From a virus: DNA of 49,101 nucleotides. Positions within the stretch are counted from its first letter, which is position 1, and the number at the start of each line of letters is the position of its first letter. The DNA lies in IMG/VR virus record IMGVR_UViG_3300028840_002041, positions 1 through 49,101 of that record. One strand, 5' to 3'. Below, piece after piece: positions 31,501-40,900 of the stretch. The position numbers were made by a program, and so were the translations under genes. The notes below the pieces were generated by a model. That model searched no databases. It was not told where the DNA came from and was given only the letters and a program-made list of their open reading frames with translations.

Positions 31501-32009
31501 TGCCAAGACGTGTCTCTGGAGCAGGCATTGGTAGAACAGGTGGAGCAGCGTCATTATCAAAAGTATCAGGAATTGCTCCATCATCATTTTTAAGAGTTCC
31601 CAATGTAAAGGCTAAAATAACAGTATCTGGTGTTTCTGCTGTTGAGTCTGCTTTCAGAAAAGTATCAAGGAATATGGAGTCAGCCACATTTAAAGCTGTT
31701 GAAGCAGCTGTAAAGATGATCAGGGCTGAGGCAAGAAAAATAGTCCTTACAGGTTCAATGAAAGCATATGATACAGGTGAGCTATATGAAGGCATAGTTG
31801 CTTTAATTGAAGAAAGAAACAATGATGAGATATATGGAGTTGCCGGAACATTCACAGTAAAACACGCTATTTATATTCACGAAGGAACACACAAGATGGC
31901 TCCAAGACCTTTTTTATTGGTTGCCATTAAAAGAAGAATGAAATTGATCGAAAAGATGATACAACAAGCAGTCCAACGTGATATAAGCAGAGGTTTCATA
32001 TCAGTATGA
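31500..32009 (+). CDS. HK97 gp10-like tail completion protein (169 aa)
   Basis: The start overlaps the previous stop. After a variable N-terminus, residues 40-150 show the gp10 family layout: V-S-A-V-E-S-A-F-R-K, a long helix A-A-V-K-M-I-R-A-E-A-R-K, D-T-G-E-L-Y-E-G-I, and Y-I-H-E-G-T-H-K-M-A-P-R-P-F-L. That last segment (Y-x-x-x-x-E-x-G-T-x-x-M-x-x-x-P-F-L) is the family signature. The protein is a component of the head-tail interface or tail terminator complex. The genomic position agrees. Confidence 0.8.
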   Translation: MPRRVSGAGIGRTGGAASLSKVSGIAPSSFLRVPNVKAKITVSGVSAVESAFRKVSRNMESATFKAVEAAVKMIRAEARKIVLTGSMKAYDTGELYEGIVALIEERNNDEIYGVAGTFTVKHAIYIHEGTHKMAPRPFLLVAIKRRMKLIEKMIQQAVQRDISRGFISV

Positions 32010-32443
32010 TACATTATGATTTAGAAATATTAAAAGCCATCACTGCTATATTAAAAGCAGATAACACAGAGGGTGACAATGTTCACTCTTTTGTTGGTGA
32101 TAAAATCTTCCAAGGCAACACTGCTATTCAAGGTAGCAAAACTCCGCATGTGACAATTGATGTTGCATTTGGGGAAGATGAAGTTACACTTCCTGCGGAG
32201 CATGGTGAAGTTGTTATAAAGGTGTGGTATCCAACTGATATATCTAAATATTCCACATCTTGTAGAAAGTGTACCAGTAGAATAGATCACTTGCTAAATG
32301 CCAATCCTGCTGTAATAGCAGCCAATTGTAACATTAGTGCAATGAGGCTATTTGATAGAACTGATAAATATTTTCTACCTGATGGTGAGAATGTTTTCTT
32401 GGCTGGAACACTTAATTACGATTTCACACTCAGCAATCTGTAA
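32006..32443 (+). CDS. Tail terminator-like protein (145 aa)
   Basis: It overlaps the gp10-like stop by ATGA. The sequence is alpha/beta with an N-terminal helix (DLEILKAITAILKAD), T-P-H-V-T-I-D-V, and V-V-I-K-V-W, then a C-terminal strand ending D-F-T-L-S-N-L. This fits gpU/gp17-type tail terminators that cap the tail tube. The call rests mostly on its place between gp10-like and tail-tube genes. Confidence 0.6.
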   Translation: MIHYDLEILKAITAILKADNTEGDNVHSFVGDKIFQGNTAIQGSKTPHVTIDVAFGEDEVTLPAEHGEVVIKVWYPTDISKYSTSCRKCTSRIDHLLNANPAVIAANCNISAMRLFDRTDKYFLPDGENVFLAGTLNYDFTLSNL

Positions 32444-32457
32444 CAAAGGAGAATCGC

Positions 32458-32913
32458 ATGTCAGTTCAATTTGGATTGGCAACTATGCGGCTTGACAATG
32501 TAACACTTGGATACATGCAAGGTGTTACTATTGATTTCAGTTTCGAGCAAGCATTGTTGTATGCAGGTTCAGCCTTGTATCCTGTAGATGTACGGACGCA
32601 TACAGGGACAGTATCTGGTAATGCGGAATTTGCCGATCTTAACGCACTTGGTATCTCCAAGTTGTTAGGTGGCACAGCAAGCAATTATGGTGCAATTTCT
32701 ATCACAGATACTACATCCCCAACTGCATTCCAGGTTCAATTGGATATGAGCACAGACAATAAGACATTCAGGATCACATTGGTCCAGTGTCGTTCAACCA
32801 AGTTATCTTTTGGTTGGGCACGAGATAGTCATCAGATACCAAATTTTGACTTTCAAGCATTTGCCAACACGGCTGGTTCAGTTGGCACAATCATCCTTGA
32901 AGATGTCTCGTAG
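32458..32913 (+). CDS. Major tail tube protein (151 aa)
   Basis: The SD AAAGGAG precedes ATG 32458. The sequence is beta-rich: G-V-T-I-D-F-S-F-E-Q, then G-T-V-S-G-N-A-E-F-A-D-L, and I-P-N-F-D-F-Q-A-F-A near the end, as in siphophage tube subunits. G+C-rich codon choice resembles the capsid gene and suggests very high expression. A double hairpin terminator follows, as is usual after the tube gene. Confidence 0.75.
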   Translation: MSVQFGLATMRLDNVTLGYMQGVTIDFSFEQALLYAGSALYPVDVRTHTGTVSGNAEFADLNALGISKLLGGTASNYGAISITDTTSPTAFQVQLDMSTDNKTFRITLVQCRSTKLSFGWARDSHQIPNFDFQAFANTAGSVGTIILEDVS

Positions 32914-32922
32914 ATATTTCCC

Positions 32923-32979
32923 TGACATATGGTAATATGTCAACCATATGGCGGCTTAACTGGTCGGGTCGCCATATTT
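32923..32979 (+). terminator. Tandem hairpins / terminator after tail tube
   Basis: Hairpin 1: TGACATAT (32923-32930), loop GGTA, ATATGTCA (32935-32942). Hairpin 2: ATATGGCG (32946-32953) with CGCCATAT (32970-32977), followed by TTTAATT. CATATGG (32926-32932) can also pair with CCATATG (32944-32950), so the two folds compete. Partial termination would lower tail-chaperone expression relative to tube. Confidence 0.6.
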
Positions 32980-33020
32980 AATTAATTTGTAGAGCAGAGA
33001 AGAAACAAAAGGAGTTAATT

Positions 33021-33425
33021 GTGGAAAATGATCAAACAAATGATTTAGTAGCAATAGTTGGCGAAGTAAAGAAAGTGTCAATCAAAGGTACAATTTTGAG
33101 TGTTGGTGCTTGCTCACTTGATGAGATGGATCAATTGAATAAGATGATTGATAAGTTTTACAAGATTGCTGATTCTTTGGATGATTCAGAGTTGCTTGGC
33201 AATGAGAAGTTTAAAGTTGCAATGATTGATATTATCTATCTTGGTGTAAAGGATTATAATGATGATATCACCAAAGAGAAGTTGAGAAAGATTGTTACAT
33301 ATGCTGCTTTCCCAGCTATCTTAAAAATTATGCTTGACTTGAATGATTTCCTTATTGGCATGGATGATATTAAACAAAAGACAAAGATTGTTGAGGAAGC
33401 TAAAAAAAAATCGACAAGTTCATAG
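33021..33425 (+). CDS. Tail assembly chaperone, gpG-like (134 aa)
   Basis: GTG 33021 follows AAAGGAG with a 6-base spacer. The protein is small, acidic and helical, located between tail tube and tape measure, and its end carries a slippery A9 run followed by a stop 15 bases later. A minus-one shift joins it to the next frame to give a longer G-T fusion, the hallmark of siphophage tail chaperones. Both products coat the tape measure during tail assembly and are absent from virions, by analogy with lambda gpG and gpGT. Confidence 0.8.
   Translation: MENDQTNDLVAIVGEVKKVSIKGTILSVGACSLDEMDQLNKMIDKFYKIADSLDDSELLGNEKFKVAMIDIIYLGVKDYNDDITKEKLRKIVTYAAFPAILKIMLDLNDFLIGMDDIKQKTKIVEEAKKKSTSS
33402..33410 (+). 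promoter_or_regulatory. Programmed minus-one frameshift site
   Basis: Nine consecutive A (33402-33410) occupy three in-frame AAA codons. After a minus-one slip the ribosome reads ATC GAC AAG (33410 onward) and stays open to 33844, through the ATG at 33434. This gives a fusion of about 274 residues. Confidence 0.85.
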
Positions 33426-33433
33426 TTCTGTCA

Positions 33434-33844
33434 ATGGATGAATTTGCTGCTCTTACACCTGAGAAGCAAGTTAGATATGAATTAAAGCGTGCTCAATACA
33501 ATATGGCAAAAAAAGAGTATGCTGAACTCACAAAGAAATTTCAAGATGATGGAGGTAAGTTTTCGTGGTTAATACTCTTCCATCATCTTTGTAGTACATA
33601 TGGTTGGACAATTGATTATGTAGCTTCTTTGAAACCAAGACAAGTAAGATTGTTAATGACTGGAGCAAAGGACTATCATAAAAGACAACAAAATGTAATT
33701 AAAAAGGCCCAAGAAGAAAAAGAAGACAACAAGCCTAATTCTTTTGATGGAAGTTCTGTAAAATCAATTAAGAAGTCTGCCAAAACACCACAAGACTTTC
33801 TTAAATCAGGACTTTTCAACATTGTAAAGAAAAAGAAAAATTAG
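33434..33844 (+). CDS. Tail assembly chaperone, T part of the G-T fusion
   Basis: The minus-one frame is open from 33410 to 33844, so the coding part of the fusion begins inside the A run rather than at ATG 33434, which lacks an SD. The T segment has a charged N-terminal helix (T-P-E-K-Q-V-R-Y-E-L-K-R-A), then a compact domain (WLILFHHLCSTYGWTIDYV) resembling the helical module of other siphophage gpT-type proteins, and a Lys-rich tail. The T domain normally recruits tail tube subunits to the tape measure-G complex. Confidence 0.75.
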   Translation: MDEFAALTPEKQVRYELKRAQYNMAKKEYAELTKKFQDDGGKFSWLILFHHLCSTYGWTIDYVASLKPRQVRLLMTGAKDYHKRQQNVIKKAQEEKEDNKPNSFDGSSVKSIKKSAKTPQDFLKSGLFNIVKKKKN

Positions 33845-33856
33845 AAAGAGTTAGAT

Positions 33857-36800
33857 ATGGCAAAGCGTTTTACAGTGGCAGAGCTTGTTGTTGGGGTCAG
33901 AGCAGACTTAAAACAATTCAAGTTCGATTTGAGAGAAGGTCTTAGTGCTGTTAAGGGACTAAGTGCTGGAGTTAAACAAACATCAGCTGATCTTGCTAAA
34001 GGTGCTAAGATGTTAGCAGGTGTATCAGCTGTAGCTATTGGTGCTGGAACTAAGGCATTGATGGTTTTTGCTGATTTAGAGCAATCCATTGCTAACACAG
34101 CTTCTGTTACTGGTGGAACATCTCAAGAGTTGAAGAAACTTGAAGGCTTTGCCCGAAAGATGGGTAAAGAAACAGTGTTTACAGCTACACAAGCTGGTAA
34201 TGCTATGTATTATCTTGCTTCTGCTGGTTATAACACAAGACAAATCTTTTCTTCACTGGAGCCAATTTTAGCTCTTGCCGCTGCCACCCAATATGATTTA
34301 TCTGAGGCTACAGCCACGGTGGTGTCAACCTTGAGGGCATTTAATTTAGATGCTGATCAAGCAAGCAGGGTTACAAATGTGTTTGCGGCAGCCATCAGTA
34401 CATCTCAAGCTACAATGCTCAAGTTACAAGAGTCTATGAAATATATTGCCCCTGTTGCTTCAAATCTTAATTATGAGATTGAAGGTACAGTGGCTGCTTT
34501 ATCATTGTTATTTAATTCTGGTCTTGAAGCATCAATGTCTGGTACTCAGTTAAGGATGGCTCTTACAAGGTTGTTAAAGCCAACCAGACAAGCAAGACAA
34601 GCGATGCAGGATTTGGGATTGGAAGCAAAAGATTTAGACCCATCTGTAAAAGGGTTGGTTGATATTATAGGAGCACTTGAGGATGCTAATGCTGGTGCTG
34701 CTGAGAATGCTGACAAGATGGCTCAAATCTTTGGTGTTAGGTCTGTAAATGCTATGAATATTCTTCTAACAGCAAGTACAGATACAATGAAAGCTATGGA
34801 AGAAAATATCACTAACACTACAAAAGCTGCCGATATGCAACAGAGACAAATTGATACATTAAGAGGTTCTTGGAGATTGATGATAAGTGCTTTTCAAGAA
34901 TCCTCTATTATAGTTGGATCAGTTTTGGCTCCAGCTGTTAGAGCAGTGATTGAATCATTCAGACAATTGAATCTTTGGTTCGCTGCACTTCCTGGTTTTG
35001 TCCAAAAAGCAATTGTTGGTTTCAATGCTCTTGCTGCCGTTATGGGAGTTGTAGTTGCTGCCAATTTAATGTTGTTAGCACAATTACCTAAAATGATAGC
35101 AGGATTTAAAATATTTTTAACATTAATTGGAGGTTCAGTTGCTCCACTATTGGCTGTATCAGCCGCTGTTATAGCTCTTACAGGTGGATTGATTTATCTG
35201 ATAAGTGCCCAAGAGAGAGAAAAAAGACAACGCCAGTCAATGCTTGCTGACTACAATAATGTGTTGAATGCAAGGATAAAAGAGCAAAGGAATGTAAGAA
35301 ATCTTGCTAACTCATATGATGAACTTGCCAAAAAGAGTAAGTTGAACGAAACACAACAGAATAGAATGAACAGGGTTGTGAAGGACATTAATACTGAATT
35401 TCCTAATCTTGTTGATGAAACAAAAGAATACTCTGAATCACTCACCGCTGTAAAAGAGCAAGGAAAACTTGCCAATGACAGATTGACAGAGTTAGAGGCA
35501 ACACAAAAAAGAATGAGGCAAATAAAACTTGGTACAGATATTGCTGAGTTGAGGGATAGAGTAAAAGAGCTTGAAAAGGAATTGACTGATTTTGATATAA
35601 TGGCTCTATTAAAAGGTAGAGGTGCTGCCAATTCATTCCGTGCTGGTATTGATAAATCAACAGAGGCTGTACAGGAATTAGAGGTTGATTTATTAGCTGT
35701 TGATGAAGATATGGCCAATATTGTAATGAGTACACTTGATATGAATCAATCACTGCGCAAGTTACATCCAAATTATTATGATATTCAAAAGTTGACTGAA
35801 AAGATTGCTTCATCTACTGACGGTAACAATAAGGTGTTGAAGTTACAAGGTGATATCATTGAACAGATTGCCTTTAATGAAGCTGAAAGAGTAAAGATAC
35901 AAAATAGATCAAGTGAAGCATCTGTTACAATGGCAGCTGCCGATGCTGAAAGAAAGAGAGTTCTTGATAGTGTTGATGATGTCCTTGTTGCTATTCTTGG
36001 TGTTACTAATGAAACAGCTGAAATGAGTCAAGAGCTTGTTGATAAAAGAAAATTATTAAATGAACTGTTAGATCGACAGTTGGATACAGAGGGAAAAATC
36101 ACTCAAGAGTTGGAAGATAGAGAATTTCCAACAGACAGAATTGAAAGGGCTGATTTAGTCAAGCAACAAAGGTTGGAACATGAAATTGCTGTTGCTGGAA
36201 TCACTGATAGAAGAAAGTTGAGACAACAAGAGTTAGAACAGTGGAGAAAAGATACCCTTGTTAAAATTATTGATTCCGGTAAAGATGAAGCCAAAGCAAA
36301 AGAGATGATTGCTTCAGCATTGGCAAGGAAACAAAAAGTCAATGATGAGAAATATGAAAATGAAATGGCCCAATTTAGATTAGGTCTATTCACTAAGCAA
36401 TCACAAGATGTACTTGCTGTTAGAATAGCTCAATTGAATGATGAGAAGCGCAGAGCGATGCAGACAGCAAGAGATATTGGAGCATCTACAGCAGAAGTTG
36501 AAGCCTCTTATTTAAAACAAACAGAGAATATCAACAGACAACACGAGCTACAACGTCGTGAAATGTTGCTTAATTTAGTACAACAGACTCAATCAATGAA
36601 GTCTGATGCTATTCTTGATGCTGATTTAAAAGAAAGAACCAAGCTGGAAGAATCATTTGATCACCAACTTGAAATGTTAAAAGTAAGCAAAGCAAAAGAG
36701 TTGGAAAAAGTTAAACAAGGCTATCTTGATAGAGAAGATGTTGAAAGAGAATACAAAGAAAGACAGCTTACACTGGAAGAACAGCGAAATAATGAAGTTA

Positions 36801-37951
36801 ACCAATTACAAGCTAATCAAAATCAAGAGAATGCCAGATTGAGTGATGAGTTGTTAGCTGATAAGTTAGCAGCACTTGCTGCTATGGGAGAAGGTACAAA
36901 GACAGCATTGGAAAGAGAGCAAGCAATTGAAGATGCTGCTTACAAACAGAGATCAATTTCATTGGATGCTGAACTTGCCAAGAGACAACAACAGGTATTG
37001 GATGGTAGATTGTCTCAGCTTGAAGTTGATGAATGGTATCGTGCTAAATCATCACAACTTGAAGAAGAATACAGCAACAATAAAAAAGAGATTGATTTTG
37101 AATATGAGAACTACCGCCAAGAGATGATGCTCAACAGACTGGATCAAGATTCATTGATGTATGATCAACAGTTAGAAAATTATAGAGCATTCTTGGTAAA
37201 ACAGCAATCAATGTTTAAAGAGAATACTGAAATGTGGTTGAAGATTCAGAATATGATCGATGCTGTTGATAATGATATGTACAAGAAGAAAAAAGCAAGA
37301 CAGGACAAGTATAAAGACTTCATGGGATTGTCCATGGATGAATTGGCTACAGCAGCAGGCAAATCACTACAAGGCCAAACACGCACTTATAAAGATGCTA
37401 TGAAAACTATGGTAAAAGCAGCCATAGATGGTTATATGGCATATGCTAAGGCTCAATTGCTTGTGAATTGGAACAATCCTGTAGGAATAGCTAAATGGGG
37501 TGGAGCAATGGTTGGATTGAGAGCGCTGGAACACTGGGCTTATGGAGCTATTGATAGAGCCAATACAGGTGGTAAGGTACAAAAGTCTGGTCTATTACAG
37601 GTTCATACAGGTGAAACAATTGTACCAAGTCTTGCTGATAGGGATATGAATGTACCAGCTAAGATACACAGAGCATCATATGGAGATTATCTTGGTGACT
37701 TATTCAACTCAATGACAGCAAATCAAGGTGCTGGAGTGAGTGGAGATAGAGCATCAAGAGTTGAACCGGAAAGCTCAAAACAACCACAAACACTTAAAGT
37801 GGAAATGGAAATGAACTTTAATGCTGAGGGTGCTATAATAACAGGTGATCAAGATTCAGAAGATATGTTGTATGAGAGAATCATCAGACCTGCTGAAAGA
37901 AGATTCAAAGAATCCCTTGGTGAAGTTATAGATGAAAGGTTCACAAACTAA
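33857..37951 (+). CDS. Tail tape measure protein (1364 aa)
   Basis: A TP901-type tape measure region lies at residues about 55-330 (F-A-D-L-E-Q-S-I-A-N-T-A-S-V-T-G, then F-T-A-T-Q-A-G-N-A-M-Y-Y-L-A-S-A-G-Y). Hydrophobic membrane-like segments at about residues 375-455 follow, then long coiled coils (about 460-1160) rich in Glu, Gln and Lys, and a Gly-containing C-terminal region. The length implies a tail of roughly 200 nm at the usual 1.5 angstrom per residue rule. The hydrophobic stretch probably helps form a DNA channel in the host membrane. No lytic transglycosylase or peptidase motif is seen. Confidence 0.9.
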   Translation: MAKRFTVAELVVGVRADLKQFKFDLREGLSAVKGLSAGVKQTSADLAKGAKMLAGVSAVAIGAGTKALMVFADLEQSIANTASVTGGTSQELKKLEGFARKMGKETVFTATQAGNAMYYLASAGYNTRQIFSSLEPILALAAATQYDLSEATATVVSTLRAFNLDADQASRVTNVFAAAISTSQATMLKLQESMKYIAPVASNLNYEIEGTVAALSLLFNSGLEASMSGTQLRMALTRLLKPTRQARQAMQDLGLEAKDLDPSVKGLVDIIGALEDANAGAAENADKMAQIFGVRSVNAMNILLTASTDTMKAMEENITNTTKAADMQQRQIDTLRGSWRLMISAFQESSIIVGSVLAPAVRAVIESFRQLNLWFAALPGFVQKAIVGFNALAAVMGVVVAANLMLLAQLPKMIAGFKIFLTLIGGSVAPLLAVSAAVIALTGGLIYLISAQEREKRQRQSMLADYNNVLNARIKEQRNVRNLANSYDELAKKSKLNETQQNRMNRVVKDINTEFPNLVDETKEYSESLTAVKEQGKLANDRLTELEATQKRMRQIKLGTDIAELRDRVKELEKELTDFDIMALLKGRGAANSFRAGIDKSTEAVQELEVDLLAVDEDMANIVMSTLDMNQSLRKLHPNYYDIQKLTEKIASSTDGNNKVLKLQGDIIEQIAFNEAERVKIQNRSSEASVTMAAADAERKRVLDSVDDVLVAILGVTNETAEMSQELVDKRKLLNELLDRQLDTEGKITQELEDREFPTDRIERADLVKQQRLEHEIAVAGITDRRKLRQQELEQWRKDTLVKIIDSGKDEAKAKEMIASALARKQKVNDEKYENEMAQFRLGLFTKQSQDVLAVRIAQLNDEKRRAMQTARDIGASTAEVEASYLKQTENINRQHELQRREMLLNLVQQTQSMKSDAILDADLKERTKLEESFDHQLEMLKVSKAKELEKVKQGYLDREDVEREYKERQLTLEEQRNNEVNQLQANQNQENARLSDELLADKLAALAAMGEGTKTALEREQAIEDAAYKQRSISLDAELAKRQQQVLDGRLSQLEVDEWYRAKSSQLEEEYSNNKKEIDFEYENYRQEMMLNRLDQDSLMYDQQLENYRAFLVKQQSMFKENTEMWLKIQNMIDAVDNDMYKKKKARQDKYKDFMGLSMDELATAAGKSLQGQTRTYKDAMKTMVKAAIDGYMAYAKAQLLVNWNNPVGIAKWGGAMVGLRALEHWAYGAIDRANTGGKVQKSGLLQVHTGETIVPSLADRDMNVPAKIHRASYGDYLGDLFNSMTANQGAGVSGDRASRVEPESSKQPQTLKVEMEMNFNAEGAIITGDQDSEDMLYERIIRPAERRFKESLGEVIDERFTN

Positions 37952-40900
37952 TGATTACTGTAAGTACTGATTTTGTTGGAGATCAAGAGTCCAATGCTCC
38001 ATCTCCAACAATATTAAAATTATTCTTATACAAACAATGGCCTGGTGCTATAACAGATTATGCTGCTGGTTCTATTAAAATAGCAGGTGATGCTTCTGAT
38101 TTCTTTTCTGTTGATGATAATGTATTGTTGTCAACTAAGGATTTGAATACAGAGTTTACACTTGCTACAGTTACATTTGTTGATGCTGATAATAAGACTA
38201 CATTGACATTTGATGAAGCTGGTGATTACAGTGTAAAGAATACACCTGGCAATGACTTTGTATTTCTTAAATTTGATGCTACAGATTATATATTGAAACA
38301 ATCTGTTGGAGACATTAGAAAGAATTATGAAGTTGATTCATTTGGTAAGTTGAGACCTTTTCAATTTAACTTCTCATTGTTGGATGATGGAGACCAGTTT
38401 GATCTCACTGGTTCTTCATCCTCTCCACAATTTCTTTATAAAGATTCATTGTTGTTGTCTGTTAGTTCTGTTTCTTTGGTTGGAACAGATACTGAAATTA
38501 CATTCAATGAAGATTTATCAGGCTACACCAATGCTTTATTAAAGCAATATTATGTTGATATCATAGATGGAAACAAAAGAGAAAACAAAGCTAAGATAAA
38601 GACACCAACAGTATCATCTGATAAATTAGAGATAGATGAAGATTGGTCTGGTGATATTGAAGCAGATGATACTGTTGTTATTGCGATTCAGAACAAATTT
38701 CTCGTCAAATTTCAAATGAACATAAAAGGACATGCTTCAGATGAAGTAAACACTTTCTTTGGTGTAATTTATCCTAAGAATGTGACTAAAGCCAATAGGC
38801 GTGTAGATATTATCTCATATAGCCTTCTCATTGACTTTAATGAGACTTATGCTTTGAAGATTTCAGATTTGACAACAGAAGAAATTGATATTCCTGGGAT
38901 TCCAGGAGTTAGCATATATGAATATGAAGATGGTAATATACCTAAAGAAAAAGTTGTAAAAGTAAAGTATAAACACCCATCCGGAAAATTACAGAAGATA
39001 GGTGGATTGAAGATAAATTCAGCCTCTGTAGATACTGGATCAATAATTAGGATATTGAGATTCAAACACCCTGATTATTTTCAATGGGATGGAGGTTCTT
39101 GGGTACAGAAGTCAAGTACAGCTACATCTCAAACGTTGACAGCAGCAGATGGTTCTACAATTAATTGTGATTTTAGGCCATCTGATTATCCTAAGAGACA
39201 GGATGCTGAGGAATTTGTTTTCTTTGATCCTGTATCAAAGCAACAAGTTAGTTTGGCAAGGCGTGGTCCAGCTGGGATACAATTTGATAGTGGAGAGATA
39301 GCACAACTATATACCAAGTTCTTTAAAATTTGGGTTGATGAAACATATGCTGCCGGAACATTGACTGGATTGACTGATGTATCAAATGATTCACCAATTG
39401 AAGTTGTTCCAGATGTGACTACAGCTATTGCTATTTATTTTGTGTTACCATCTAAATTTGGCGCAATTGAATTTAAGGGTTTAAGACAACCTGGTGATTC
39501 TTTAACAGCAAGGATGAGTTGGGAATATTCTGTACCATTTGGTGTTGATCCAGCTTGTTTTGAATCCTTAACAGTTACAGATGGAACCAGCGGAATGTCC
39601 CAAGATGGAATAGTAAATATAACAATTCCAGATGATTGGGGCAGACTTGCTAAGGTAGGAGCAGCAATAGAAACATCATCATTTATAGTAAGGTTAAAAA
39701 TAACAGCTGGTACAGCATATAAAAAAGAGTTTAATCAAGTAATACCTTATGTTGTAGCTGAAGGTCAAGATGGAGATAAGTTTACTGTAAAGAGTGAAAA
39801 TTACAGATTAGGAAAAGAAAAAGACACTTATGAGAGCAGTGTAATTGTAAGATATGATGATACAGATGGAGATACACTAAATATTGCTAATTGGAAACAA
39901 TGTATTCCAGCATCTGATATACTTAGTGATATATTAGATAAGTCAGGATATGGGGTTACAACAGATGAACCTACATATCCTGGATTAATAACACTACCAA
40001 AAGAAACATTAAATGTTTGGGGCAAACCTTATTCATCAGAAGAAAGAATGCCTACAGCAATACATGGTTTGGATGGTAATGAGACTTTAGCTGGTAGTAT
40101 CTTTTGTGCTTACAAGAATCAAATCTTTATGCTATCAAGTGTTACTGGAAGTTGGTCTAAAATAGCTGAGGTTGATTATTATTATACAATTAAATCAATA
40201 CATTATTTTGAATTGACTGAGGATGCTGCAACAAGATATTTTATACTGGCACACGGTTTCAAAGATGTTGTTCCAGATGATTCTATATTGAATACAGATC
40301 ATTATGAACAACCAGATCAAGTCCTTGTTCGTGTAGATGATTTAAACACTACACCTGTAGCAAGATATACATATACAGATAATGGTGGAAATTTAGCAGT
40401 CACTACACAATCAGCTGGAAATGGTTTAATTGATAATTATAATTTGTTTAGAAGTGGAGCAGGATTGACAACAGCTGCTCCAACTGTTACTAATTTCAAT
40501 GCAATTGGAGATGTAAATGCAACGGCAACAGTAGCATATCAATTTAAGTCTAATTCAATTATAATACCATTTCCACAAATGACTTTGAATTTAATATCGT
40601 ATATCAATTTACTTTCAGATGATATATTTGTTGGTATTGATTCTTTAATGGATAATATTGTATATCCAGGTACTGATTCGCCTGATTATCCAGAGCCATT
40701 CACTATGATGCCTGGTTATTATGGTTATTTATCATCACAAACAGCAGTTGCTTTGTTTGCAGATATTGCTTTTAAACATACACTTGGTCAAAGAGGTGGA
40801 TTGGTTGGGGTTCATTTTTCAGGTCTGTCTTCATCACCATATGGATTGTATGGCCAAAGGTATCCAGATTCACCAGCAGCATGGTCTGATAACATTAGAA

